Shown: positions 42,724 through 53,865 of the stretch, one piece after another
Layout: each line of letters begins with the position of its first letter
Position numbering within the stretch: the first letter of the stretch is position 1
Source: Rhodosorus marinus
Taxonomy: Eukaryota; Rhodophyta; Stylonematophyceae; Stylonematales; Stylonemataceae
Length of the DNA: 64,000 bases
Assembly (NCBI GenBank): GCA_029953675.1
Contig: JAMWBK010000007.1
Coordinates: 868,001 to 932,000 of the forward strand
Direction: 5' to 3'
Notes under the pieces: model-generated
Told to the model about the DNA's origin: nothing
The model's input: the letters and a program-made list of their open reading frames with translations, nothing else
Databases searched by the model: none
Translations under genes and position numbers: made by a program

Positions 42724-43787
42724 CTCGAACTCATCCAACGCTCACGATCCTCCCAAATATAATTATCATCCAGTCCCAACGGACACAAAAAACAAAGGGC
42801 CTTCTCCCAGCTCCCAACTCTCTTTCCTCCCTGCCGCTGTCTGATAAACCCAGCTTCAACAACATCTGATCGCGCGCTCAAAAGGTTACCTACGACGCAC
42901 CTAACTCAAGGGCTCGAGAAAAAAATAACTTCTTTCATCGTCTCCGTCGAGCCGCTCCCGCTATGGACGGATGGACGCCTTTCCAACCCACACGTTCAAG
43001 CTTTAAGCCGTAGGCTACATGGAAAGCTCATTCCATTTCAAAGACGTTGAGACAGAACTAGAGATTGCAGAGGACAACGCAGAAAAAAAACAAAACGTAC
43101 AAGCCAATACCTGGTGGACAACGAAGATACAATACAGTACACGCCAATAGCCGCCGGTCCACGCGACACCTTCGTGACTCCCCCAACAATGTCCAGGCCA
43201 GCTCGAGCGTTTACCGATTTCCTCGCTACTACAGAAACCAGCACGAAAAGTCTTTTTCCCTGGCAAACACCCCCGCCAAACGCACCTCCCCCCCCCCGAA
43301 ATGCCTGGATATCAGATGACTGGTGGCGTACTTTGCACCCTCACCTCCCCAAAAACAGAAAAAAGAAACCCCAATCCTCTCTCCCCCCCCCAAAACGGTT
43401 GGCACACTCTGCTACAAATTATGACGAACAATCTGTGCGTTTGTATGTGGGAAGACGACTCGGAGGTTAACTTTTTTTTTTCTGGCTTCCAGGGAAAAAG
43501 GGAGGGGAGTCGACCAAGGCCCCCCCCCCCCCTCCCCGGTGTTGACAGGAAAAAGCTGTACCAAAACTGAGTCTACTACCTACTAAACACTAGTAACACC
43601 TCCTCCTCCTCCCCCCCCTTCGCTTCACCCGCACCCTAGTTGACTGTGGAAAAATTGGGTTCTCCAAAAAAAACCGGAACGAGGGATTTCTTTTCTCTGT
43701 TGTGCAACCGAAAAACGAAAAAATGGAAGGGAGGGGGAAGACGGGGATGGAGGGGGGGTGGTTGGTGGGAGGAGGATGCTTCTTTAC
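42724..43787. other. Stretch open in several frames, coding status unresolved
   Basis: 43015-43320 is stop-free in five of six frames. On minus, a frame reading LDIVGGVTKVSRGPAAIGVY can be spliced over a 53-nt GTATTG...CTCTAG gap to TSSVSTSLKWNELSM and a stop. On plus, an ATG at 43018 reads MESSFHFKDVETELEIAEDN. I cannot choose. 43270-43640 has C-rich homopolymers. Confidence 0.25.
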
Positions 43788-44373
43788 TTAGTAGATGAAA
43801 AGACCTGTCCTGACTAAACACGGCCGAGGGAACGGACGCTCGTACAAAATGCGGACGGCCGAGGCCCCTTTCTTCACCATCATCGCTTTCTCGATGCGCT
43901 TTACTTTGTTTGTGTTCGAGATGGAAATAATTCCGGGATCGTGCTGGAAGGAAGCGGAAAAAGAAACAAAAAAAAAAAAAAAGCCCCGTGAGGAAATGAC
44001 AGGAGGAAACGGGAGTGGTGGTGGGGGGGAGGGTGTGTGTGGAGGGTCGAGAGATTTTGCGTTGCTACTTTCCTTAAGTGATTGCCACCTGTTCACAGTA
44101 GATAGGTGTCTTCGTTTTTTTTTTTAGTGGTCCTTTTCTGTAGCAGAGAACGAACGATGAATGCGTGACGCAGCTACACCTTTCCATACGAATTGATAAG
44201 CCAAAATTTCCCTCCCCATGCTCGTTCTCCTCCTTTTTTTTTTAACCCGCCAACAAAAAAATTAAAAATAACAAAATATACCATTCATAGCTTTCACCCA
44301 AGGAGTGGTGGAGAGAGCCGCAGCACACACACACCGGAATAAGAACATCCTCTCTAGCCCTTTTCCGAGGCAT
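43788..44373 (-). CDS. Candidate small basic protein (64 aa, 2 exons)
   Basis: Exon 1 44373-44335 reads MPRKRAREDVLIP and ends at a GTGTGT donor. Exon 2 43943-43788 reads HDPGIISISNTNKVKRIEKA, then MMVKKGASAVRILYE, and ends GLFIY before TAA. Its acceptor CTTCCTTCCAG is strong and both joints are phase 0. The intron would be 391 nt, comparable to the H3 intron; a further internal exon is possible. The Lys/Arg-rich composition suggests a nuclear or ribosome-associated protein. No family recognised. Confidence 0.4.
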
Positions 44374-44554
44374 GTGCGCTTCCCAGAGAGTCCATGCAAG
44401 AACGAAGTTCGGGGAGCAGGGTGGGGGAGGGTAGGCCCAACCCGATCTACTTCTACTGTTTTATGTACGCAATTAACCTTGAAAAAAGTAGTTCTCAGCA
44501 ACATTTTCAGAGAAGTTTGCCTCTTCTCATCTTCGTCGCCCTTCCCCCCATAAA

Positions 44555-44585
44555 TTCACGCACCCCCTCTAGGGGGGTGCGTGAA
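44555..44585. repeat. Stem-loop with 13-bp perfect arms
   Basis: TTCACGCACCCCC, loop TCTAG, then GGGGGTGCGTGAA. Confidence 0.95.
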
Positions 44586-47289
44586 GTTTAAAGGGGGGAG
44601 GGTTTCGAAAAGATGTTACTAAGCAAGTCGTTGTTAGCCCCTCTCATCTTTCTGTGAGGCCATTTTGTAGTTCATAACATATTGATTTCTTTTTTTTTGA
44701 ACTACCAGCGCCAGCAGTTCGAAAAAAACGAAAGGGTAACTTTAGTATCGTTTCGTTTGTTTCGGCTTTTTTTTTAGGTGGGCAAACCAAAAAAATTCAA
44801 TAAATCCAGATAGAAATGAAGATCCACGCCGGGGTTGTAAAATTTTATTTTAGTGATCCACGCTCGTGTATTACTATTACAATTCTTATTTCCTGCGGCC
44901 ATATTTAGGCTTGTCATAAACTGGTCTGATAATTTTTTTCCTGGTTGATAGAATATTGAATAAATGTAGGAGCAAAATGGTCTATCAAACTCTTCCAAAA
45001 AACCTGTCTGATTCAATGGTCCGATAAACAGTCCGATAAAAATATGTATATTCAATCAACATTTGGCTAGTAACATCTCGGGTTCAGTTGTTGAATTATG
45101 ATTATTTATATGTTTGCCAGGCTGTCCCAACCTAAAAATGGGTTTTTCGGAATGCTCAGATTCAGAATTTTTGGAATCAGCGACATTCTGAAGCCATGCA
45201 CGGACACAGTGCAGTAACTGTATATGAATAAACGGATCTATCTAACCGATCCTTTATTGCGCGGCCGGCTAAAGCAGCGCAACACTAATTCGATCACTAT
45301 CGAAAAAAGGTGGACTTTAAGCCTTCACCCCGGAGTCTCTAGCTACGATAAAAAGAAAACGGCGGAACCAGCGGCTGGTCCGACTGATCCACGCGAAGAG
45401 CTGCTAATGAAAGCGTTCACTCCTGAAAGCGTCCTGTTTATCTGAGCGCGTACGTTGCTCAGATCCTCGATCTTTTGTTAGCATACGACTGCATCCTCGA
45501 AGAAGCTCTTGCGTTATCTCTCCTGTCCGTTAAACCCGCTTTTTGCCCTGTTGAGCGGGATTCGACGTGCAATCTGTGAGGGACCTGGGTGAATTCTGGT
45601 GATTTCAGCGCACCCATCTTGCTTGGCGTCTTTTGGGGAGGTTCTTCGGCCCCGGACGCGTCGCCTTGTGCGTTCCGCTGCCTTTGTTCTCAGCGCCCGG
45701 CGCGGGCCGGGAAGCGGAGTTTGAAGTCCCTCTGCCGTGGCTACTGCAATTGCTGATGAGGTTGATGCCCCCTTTATGCAGTGGTGGCGAACCCAATGTG
45801 ACTGATCTGAATTCTCTTCGAAGTGAGTATATCGATCTTTCTATTCCTTGCCCTCGGGCAACCAGGTATCTTCCAGCGTCCGCTAAGCACCGGGGGACCT
45901 TCAGCCATCAATGCGGCGACTGAAATAACCACAGAAAGCTGAGGCGATGATACGCTCTACACCTTGCGGCTCGGCATTGTCAATTCGAATCTTGTTCTAT
46001 TCATCTTCAAGTGCTTTGGCTTAGTTGACAGTGTAGGTTCTACTTGGCACCCTGTTCTCTTTGGTACCGACCCAGGGCGTCTTGATAGCCTCCTCACGAA
46101 GCTGCCTTTGACTCTCTCTGCCGATCAAGACCCTGATCTTTGTTGGACGTGCGTCATCAGCGTCTTGTTTCTCGCTTCGCAGGGTAAGCCCGGAAGAAAC
46201 GGATGGTGACACTGTGTCCCGAAGAAGAAGATCGAAATCCAATCTCTATATCTGTCGTTGATTGAGGAATATCGGACGTCAATCATTTCTCGCACAAGCC
46301 TCTCTTTTATTTCCAATTCAGGTATGATAAACTAATATCGGACACGGGGTGGAAGATAAAAAGTTTAATTATAACGAAATACTGCTATAATATATATATA
46401 TATCGGACGGTCTGATATACCGTCGGCAGATATGACTACCTTCGTATATTCTACCTGGAGACGTTCTAGAAGTATTCGATCCTCTATTCTGGGGTTACTT
46501 TAGTCTGCGGTTACCCCCCGTAATGGGCGGGAAAGTGGCTTTTAGGGAGGAAAAAGAAAAAGGACGCGTCGTCAGTGATTTTCATTTGTTTCTTAGCCAG
46601 CGCAAATTTTTTTTATTAAGGTTAGATTAGGGAACATATGTATTCAAAAGTAAGATAATTACGGATTTTATAGATTCTTGTCTAGTTTTAGTAGATGTGT
46701 GATGGCTCAACGAACCGAGGGGCTCGTGTCCTCGGCAGAGGAGGTCCAGAGACAATGGCACACCGATGCTTCGAAATGTTTAAAAAATATAATTTATAGC
46801 GGATCCTAGGTCACGTGCGACCCGTCTTAATTTTTCTCCAATTATTGCGTGCCCTGTAGTTCGCCCAATGAAGGTAAACCAGAAGAGAGGGGGGGGGGGA
46901 GTAGATTTTGTGTACTTTTCAACCGCTCATGATCTACAACATGTACAAAAAAAATCAGAAAAAGCATATCGGCGGCACGCGCTACCTTCGCCTTTCTATT
47001 ATAAGGAGGGGATCGATGGTGGTTGCTCAAAAATAAAATAAAAAATACTATTTTGGGTTTTTAGAGACTAAGATCTCAAAAACATGGAATTTTCCCCGGC
47101 CAAGGATTCTATGGCCAATGTTGCTAAGCACATTTTGGCTACGCGCCCCGCCACCGAACGGGAACAGTAACCCGTCATGACGTATGATGATGTATAATAA
47201 GGTTTTAGTGCTTTTTTATGAAACGGAATTTTTTGAAAGTTTATTTTCGTACTTTTTCGCGGATTTCGATTTCGGATTGAAAATCGCTG
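44586..47289. other. Long gene-poor stretch
   Basis: Frames at 45224-45445 and 45633-45923 (plus) have fair composition but no family, splice context or flank support. A TATATATATATAT tract lies at about 46392-46404. No gene placed. Confidence 0.3.
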
Positions 47290-47625
47290 ATCGGGTAGTC
47301 TTCGCATAGAGAGGGACGTCTGATCTAGTTGGACTTCGACAGACGGGCACATAAGGGCGGGGATACTGTCTATCCTTCCGTTGGGGGTGATCTGCTAGCT
47401 AACAGTTATCGCCTCGCTATCCGTTCTCCATTGAAAAAGAATCTATGGTGGGTAGTCTTGAGGGGAGACGTCCGATCTAGCTGTACTTCGAAAGATGGGA
47501 CAGAAGGGCGGGGGTCCGGTCTATCCTTCCGTTGGTGGTGGTCGATTGGGCCACCAGCTAACGGTTTTCCCCTAACGGTTATCGCCCAACGGTTATCGCC
47601 TCGAGATCCGTTCTCCATAATCACC
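47290..47625. repeat. Direct duplication, period about 155-165 bp
   Basis: Two copies share GGGTAGTCTT, GACGTCnGATCTAG, AAGGGCGGGG, GTCTATCCTTCCGTTGG, CTAACnGTTATCGCC and ATCCGTTCTCCAT. The second copy has an extra short repeat of AACGGTTATCGCC. Confidence 0.85.
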
Positions 47626-47814
47626 GTCATCTGGTCACCGTTATCTCTCATAGTAACACATCAGCTTAAAAGATAAAAATGGCTAAAAGTCGGTCGGAGT
47701 TCTAATCTCAAGACTCTCCGGCAAAAGTTCCGACCGAGGGTGCAGCCAAGTTTCCTTACCTGCGACCTGCTGGCAATCGGTGATCAGAATTAAGAATGCC
47801 GAACGGCTGCTCGC

Positions 47815-48340
47815 TATGTAACCACTGGACAACGCTGGCGGTTCTTGTCCCGCGTTTGCAGATTGACACTTTGTTTGGTTACCGGCTCGGGGAACGAGCA
47901 GGACGCGAACGAACTTCAGTGGTGGCCTGTGAGGGTTTGTACTCATGCTCGTTTGTTCGGCTATCTACGCTTTGTGGTTGCCACTCTCGTTAAGGCTTAC
48001 GACGCTGGAGGTTGTTGTCCAACGTTCGCGGATAAACTGATTCCACTTCGTTCGAGCAGGACGCAAACGCACTTCAGTGGTGGTCTGTAAGGGTTTGTAC
48101 TCATGCTCCTTTTTTCCGCTATATGCACTTTGCGGCTTCCAGCCTCGCCAAGGCTTACGCTCTCGAGGTTCTTGTCCTACGTTCGCGGATAGTTGACCGC
48201 GTTTTGTTTTATTTTGTATCGGCTTCGTGATCTAATGGGAAGCAAACGAACCTCAGCGGTGATTCTTTTAGGATTTGGACTCACAATCGTTTCCTCCTCT
48301 ATCTAGTTTTTACGGTTGCCATCCCCTCCAAGCCAAGGCA
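47815..48340. repeat. About three diverged tandem copies (about 150-170 bp)
   Basis: Copies share GAGCAGGACGCnAACG, CTTCAGTGGTGGnCTGT, GGGTTTGTACTCATGCTC, CTATnTnCnCTTTG, AAGGCTTACG, TTCTTGTCC and CGTTCGCGGAT. The third copy is the most decayed. Confidence 0.85.
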
Positions 48341-48477
48341 AGAGAAGAAGCAGGCATGCGCAATGCCGACGAGTGAGGCCGACATCATAAGTCATCATCG
48401 TTTATTCAGAGGCAGCAACCCTGAGAGGAAGAACGCTAGGCTCACTGGGAGACCGGGATTCTAAGACTGGGCAAGCA

Positions 48478-49023
48478 TTAGAATGCCACTGTATAAAGCT
48501 CATCGTCGAGAGGAAGCGCGAGTTTTTGCCTCATCCCGCTTGCGCAAACAGTCCAGACGCCAGGTCGACCCTGAGCTCTCCATGAATCAAAAAACCTCAA
48601 TAACAAGCGGAAAAGTGCCGGTGATAGTTGGTGTATGATAATTTCACTTGCCTTGTCTTGTGACACAGCCGCTTGCAGTTTGGTGCGTTCGGAAGTGCCT
48701 CCTGGTACACGACCACCTTCGGGGGGTGCATGATGCAAGCAGCCGCACCACGCTCTCGATTCAAAGATGAAAAACAACGCGAGCCAAGAGGACAGCATCA
48801 ACAAGCGTTCTGTAGACATCGGAGCCGCTATCGACATTCGCACCGCGCACCGGACGAAGAAACCTTGCTGCCCCCATTCTCTCTTGCGGAGTCGATCTCG
48901 CACTTCCAGACCGCTTAGCAGGTGGTTGATATTCGGGATCAGATCTACCCAATCATCAGAGCCATCGAGGATGGCTCCTCGATGGCACTCACTGCCAACA
49001 AAACCACACACGTCCTAGTACAG
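48478..49023. other. Long open frames on both strands, possible pseudogene
   Basis: Minus: 177 codons open (48478-49011), including HQLSPALFRLLLRFFDSWRA. Plus: a frame from about 48673 reads ETLLPPFSLAESISHFQTA, hits a single TAG at 48916-48918, and continues in the same frame QVVDIRDQIYPIIRAIEDGS to a TAG at 49021. The plus strand looks like a gene with one nonsense codon, or an exon starting after CTTAGCAG at about 48921. No family recognised. Confidence 0.3.
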
Positions 49024-49678
49024 GACTAGCATCACCTGACCTCGAGAAATCCTCGCATACTTGCAAGCAGGCGAATTCCCGGCTGCGGGAGAGCGCCGTG
49101 GATTTGCCGCTGCCAGTATGAGACGTCGCAAAGAGTTGTAATATTCGGGGACCCTGTCTTCCCCAGGCATTTGTGCTTCGGCTCTAGCTCATCGCCTGGT
49201 ACCTCTGGTCATTGAGTGTTTTGGGTTTATGGATTCGGTTGGTTCTCGTTGGCATCGGGAATTGTTCTGCGAACACACCTGACCGTCTGTCCTCGTTGTT
49301 TACCGGTTTCACTTTCTTGCTGTGGCGTATGAACACTGCTTTGATGTTGGAGGCGCGATATCTTCGCCGCGCATAGTCTCTTTTCTTCCCCGCGAGGTTT
49401 TCTCTTGCAGTTTTCTGATTAAGCGAATTCATTCAATAAATCAAACAAACAAGGACGGTGTACTATATTCTTAGTACCAAATACTAAAAAAGTACAAAAA
49501 GCTAAATGATAGTACAAATAGTACGATTTATTGTACTAGTTTGTACTACTATCTTTAAATATTTGAACGCGAAGAGTGCAGATTTTGTGGGACTGCTTTG
49601 GAGGATGTCCTAGTTAGGGAAGAGAAGAAGGCGTGTGCAAGAGTTTCCAAGTTCTCTTTGAGCTGTTTGGAGGTAAGA
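49024..49678. other. Gene-less stretch
   Basis: 49440-49560 is AT-rich; from about 49560 G/T-rich on plus, the flank of the next gene. Confidence 0.4.
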
Positions 49679-50267
49679 ATGGAAGAAAATCGAGGGTTAG
49701 GAGCGAGATCTGAGGGAGCTGAAGGCTCCCATGCGTATTCTACGCCTGTGAAGGGCCACGGGTCGAGTTCAGGCGGGCCCGGCGGCGCTGGGCATTGGCC
49801 GGGAGGGGGGCAAAAGTTTACTGTGGAAGGTGAGAGGTTTTGTTTTGCTGCGTTGATCCTGTTCTTGACTGGTTTCCGGAGCCTCCGTTTGCTTACCGTG
49901 CACGATCGGTACCCAGGCGTCATTTTTTTCATCGTGTTTTTAAATTTGATAAGATGGGCTTTTTGGTTCTTCCTGGACAGATTTGGATAGACTGGACGGA
50001 CGGGAATTGGCAAGGCTCGTGATGTACGCAGAAGAGGAGAGCTCCAGGTTAAACGCCTTAGAAAGTAAGTACTACCTACATGTCCTAAAAGCAAGTATTT
50101 GGAGGACAACGACAATCGTCTAATCCGGGGACTCTCTCTTCTTGATCTCCACAACAGTGGTCGAGGTTAGCCGGGCTGTGAACGCTGATAAAAGCCGTGA
50201 TTTAGATCAGCAGAGAGATGAACGATCTCAAACAGATCAGGAAAAGCAGGTCAATGAGAACAGCTGA
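49679..50267 (+). CDS. Uncharacterised helical protein (114 aa, 3 exons)
   Basis: Exons 49679-49829, 49981-50064 and 50158-50267; introns 151 and 93 nt; donors GTGAGA and GTAAGT; acceptors GGACAG and CAACAG; both joints are phase 1, and the pieces read smoothly. The N-half is Gly/Ser/Pro-rich (GHGSSSGGPGGAGHWPGGGQ). The C-half is a charged helix (LDGRELARLVMYAEEESSRL and then EVSRAVNADKSRD to QTDQEKQVNENS), probably a coiled coil. No signal peptide or TM. The frame is open upstream of the ATG (EECRFCGTALEDVLV), so an earlier exon is possible. No family recognised. Confidence 0.55.
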
Positions 50268-50936
50268 CGAGCGCCCAGTTCTGACTACTGTACCATGCTC
50301 CCAAACCCGGAGCCCGGGAATGGGGCACCCCTTGTCTATATTTCACGTGTAATGAATCCAACATATACCCTTACTTTTGCTACCGCTGGCCCTGATTCTA
50401 GACCTCGTCCCAAACCTTCGCCCATGCCGCACGTTCCTTGTCAGCATTTGGCGCTTATCCCGCCACGACCAGCACTCGATATGGCGCTAGTATGTAGCCC
50501 ATAGTCGGGTGTTTCCCTTGGTTCCAGCTCTCTTGCTACAAGGCCAGACTATCCTCTAACTGCAGTACGTCAGCAACGACAAGCGAGTACCCCGCAGGGG
50601 TGCTTGCAGAGCTTCAAGTGCAGTTTTTCATCCAAATGAGGCTGGTGTCCAACCCACATCAGCTGGCCCTGGAAACTCGATATGGCACGGGCATATACCC
50701 CCATCGCCACGGGTTTCCCTCAACTGCCATCACAAAAACTTGCCTTATAATGACGTCTCAAGTCCTGCAGAGCTCAGTAGAGTCGCGAGGTCGTTCGCCA
50801 CGACCCTCAACCGCAGTGATGGAATTGAAATCTCCGATACAACCTGCACCATGCATCAACGCGCTATCTGTCTAACCGATTGTTCTGCTTGTTTCATTGG
50901 TTGCGATTCACCAGGACTGTCTTCTTGAGGTTACTG
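50268..50936. other. Gene-less stretch
   Basis: Plus-strand frames at 50295-50875 are not convincing. Confidence 0.35.
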
Positions 50937-51300
50937 GAAAGACCCCCGAGCTTTTCGCAATTGTTCCCTCTCGCTCTCTCTCCCTCCGGCGAGCGAGGTG
51001 GATCTATTTTTCAGACTTCTTCAAAAGTCGTTCATTTTTGGACATTTTTGCAAAGTTAGTCTGGGATTCCGGCTCACCCTCTCTCTCGAGAGGCAAGCAG
51101 ATTTGTGGATGTGCTGGAATCAATCCATCTGTCTCGGTGGCCTAACCACCTGAACAACTTGAAGCTATCTGAAAGACGCCCGAGCTTTCCCCCATTGTTT
51201 TCTCTCGTTTCGCTACCTTCGGAGAAAGGTGGTTAGTTCCATCTCGCCCTCTCTCAAGAGAGACATGCAGATTTGTGGAGAGGTGTTCGGCTCCATCGAA
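50937..51300. repeat. CT/GA-box repeat, two copies
   Basis: AAAGACnCCCGAGCTTTnC, ATTGTTnnCTCTCG, the CCTnCGG-GA box, ACCCTCTCTCnnGAGAG and GCAGATTTGTGGA occur in both copies (about 50937-51115 and 51172-51290). The CT block and following GA block form a short inverted repeat. Confidence 0.75.
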
Positions 51301-51386
51301 GCACCTCGGATTTTTCCTTGGTGGCGTTCTCGTCTGTATGAGCTGCGATCTTGTCAATTCATCGGCGCTTCGATTGATAGCTCTGT

Positions 51387-52630
51387 CTATCTCTCAAGAA
51401 ACTCGTTGATGTAAGTGTACATCTCATCTTTCTCGAAGAGGTCGTTGTGCATGCCTCCAACGACTGCTCTGAAAGAGACGGAGCTGGCCATGGAAGCCAG
51501 TTCCTGGCCTTGAGAGAAAGGGATAATCTCGTCGCGATCACCGTGTATGATACAGGTCGGAATCTTGAGTTCTTTGATCTTCCTTGCGTTGTCAAACTTA
51601 TCGAAAAGCAGCGCCGGGAAGATGAACACGGGCCATGTAAGGTATATGGGAAGGATCTTCAGGATGAGACTCCGCAGCGATAGGAAAGGCGCAATCAGGA
51701 TTAGCTTCTTTCCAAACCCACGTCTCGCCATCTCCACAGCAATACCACAGCCAATCGACTCTCCTATCAGAATCAAGCTCTCATTCGAGATCATCAGACC
51801 TTCCGCATCAGTCAGAAACCTGCTTTTCATATGAACAGTTATTCACTCGTCAGCAGTGAGGGCCAACGGGTGACCATTCGTCTTATCAGAACGAAATTGT
51901 GACCTCAAGGCCGCTCGAACAGAGAGTGGAGAAGATATATCTATCCGCTTTCTCTGTGGTGAGAGAGATGGGGAGATCGATCGGTTCTTCTCCTTATGGA
52001 GAGAGAGGTGGAGCGATGTATCTCTCCGTCTCTCTACCTCTGGAGAGAGGAATAGATGCGTCTTCTATACGCAAATATCTCTAGACGTCAGTGAACGTTT
52101 TCGGCAGTGAAAGACGTACTCCAGTGCGCGTTGTGCAGCTGAATACGCCGACGTTTCTGAAGGGTAACCTCCTTCGCTTGCGATACCATATCCTGGGTAC
52201 CTACGGTGTGCCGGAGTGCGAAGATCATATCCGTTAAGAAGGGGGAATGCCAACGCGAACGTCGTTGTTGATCTTGGATGGTAGCAACCTACTCAACCGC
52301 GAGGAATCCATAACCAAAGTTTGCGTTGAGCGTGCGGGCGACGTACTCCGGTCCCCATCCTATCTGGTCGGCATTTCCATGGAAGTGGACGAAGGTGGGA
52401 AGCTCAGCCCGGGCCGGAGGAACGTGTAACATCGCCACATCCTTTGCTCTCGTCCCTCTCCTCTCCGTGCTGCTGAGCACCCGGACCTGCCCGTACGTCG
52501 GTCGAGCGACCTCCTTCGGGCGCATCCATATTAGTCGCCTTTGCGCCGCGACAACCGCTCCAAGGAGAGTCAAGTAGCCGCCTCCGAGACCAAGAAAGGA
52601 TACTTTCATCACGTCTACCCAAGCTACCAT
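51387..52630 (-). CDS. Alpha/beta hydrolase, BEM46/ABHD-type, membrane anchored (about 294 aa, 3 exons)
   Basis: Exons 52630-52293, 52200-52087 (end uncertain) and 51819-51387. The N-terminus has a signal anchor (KVSFLGLGGGYLTLLGAVVA). Then come the oxyanion-region HFHGNADQIG, the YPGYGIASEGGYPSE motif typical of BEM46/ABHD12/13/17, the nucleophile in ILIGESIGCG, the acid in IHGDRDEIIP and the His in GGMHNDLF. The full catalytic triad is therefore present. Likely a lipid or thioester hydrolase on an internal membrane; the substrate is unknown. Joint 1 (GA/GTAGG to GTAG/G) is good. The second donor GTCTAG is poor and was chosen only for phase; 52116 is another option. The second intron contains a CT/GA-box repeat. 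Confidence 0.83.
51905..52080. repeat. CT/GA-box repeat inside the hydrolase intron
   Basis: Alternating blocks such as CCGCTTTCTCTGTGGTGAGAG, CTCCTTATGGAGAGAG and CTCTACCTCTGGAGAGAGG, each an inverted CT/GA pair, with ATnTATCnnTCCG spacers. Confidence 0.75.
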
Positions 52631-53865
52631 CCTTTCTACTAAAAGTGATCCCTTCAGCGTTCCTTTAAACCGCTTGGCCTTCGGTCGGAAACTGTTGAGT
52701 AGAAGGCTTTCAGAGTTCCCTTCTCAGCCAATACTCAAGTTAAGGTCTTGGTCACTCCGTTGTCACTTTGTCTCAGCTTCGTGGTCCTCGTCAATGTTAC
52801 GGAGCATTCCGTTTGGGTAGTTTCGTGTTCAAAAGCTTGCGAGAGAGAAGGTTTGAGGGCACTTGATCGGCGGATGGCTGTAGAGAGGGAGATGGAGGTT
52901 GCGACAAACGCTCTCGATTGCTTTTTGTACATTGAGAGAGAAATAGAAGCGTTCTGCAGAAGCTACGGACTTTTGCGGATGGCAGTGAGAGAGAGGGGAG
53001 CGGGTGGTGTCGGGGCTCCTTCTACTGGGTACAAGAGCCAGCCGACTTGGAAGAAGCGATCAGGGGCTCATATGCAACCGCGCGGCCGCTGAAATAGTTG
53101 TCACTGCATTTGGGAAAACTTAAATTGGGAGCACCAACGAAGGTACGAGCCAACCCGAAAGGCAAAGAGCATCCTGAGTTCTGGAGTCGTCTCTGCGTAT
53201 GAGTAAAGAAAATTCTAAGTCCGGATTTCTCGCGAGGGCTTTCCGTAGCTTGAAATTTCTTTTTCTCATGGCTCCTTCGTAGTCCGTCTGCACTGGAGCC
53301 GACGACCTGCCTTTGACCTCCGACTAAGGCAAAACCCCAGCAAAGAGACACTTAACAAACCTCTGAAAACTAAACAACTCTCTTTTCAGTCGCACAAGGA
53401 TGTCAATCAAAATAACCATTTATATTAAAATTAAGAACTAATTTCCTTTTGTTCACTAAAATGACTGAATCCAAATACGACAGTTAAACCAACCTTGATC
53501 TAGTATAAGCTATCTAAGCATCACTTGTGTGTGAAACCACTTAGGCCATACTACCCAAATATAAAATAAAAACATCATAGAAAAAGATCAAAACGTCGAT
53601 ACAGGAACACTTTGAAGGTTTACTATCCTTTTTAATGGATAATATTGTCTATATTTGGAAGATTCAAACGGCCTAGTGGGGTTGTGGTGTTGTGGCCGTT
53701 TTAGGAGGTGGAGAAAGCTGGTGGGGAGGGTGAAAGGCCTTGCAGACGTTGGGGAAGGAATTTTGGTGAGATCTTTGGGGATGGAAATCTATTTACCGTG
53801 GTGAGAAATCTTGTTAAATAGCGTCCCTTTGAGTGAAGGTTTTTTGATTTCCTTCTGAACCCAGG
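52631..53865. other. Divergent stretch with one weak ORF
   Basis: A plus frame at 52748-53092 contains RRMAVEREMEVATNALDCFL, but is GAGAG-rich and may be another CT/GA repeat read as protein. 53400-53640 is AT-rich; 53640-53865 is G/T-rich (flank of the next gene). Confidence 0.35.

Noticed and set aside
47290-48340. LTR or transposon reading of the repeated blocks
   Set aside because: No coding remnant, primer-binding site or terminal repeat was found; the copies are simple adjacent duplications.
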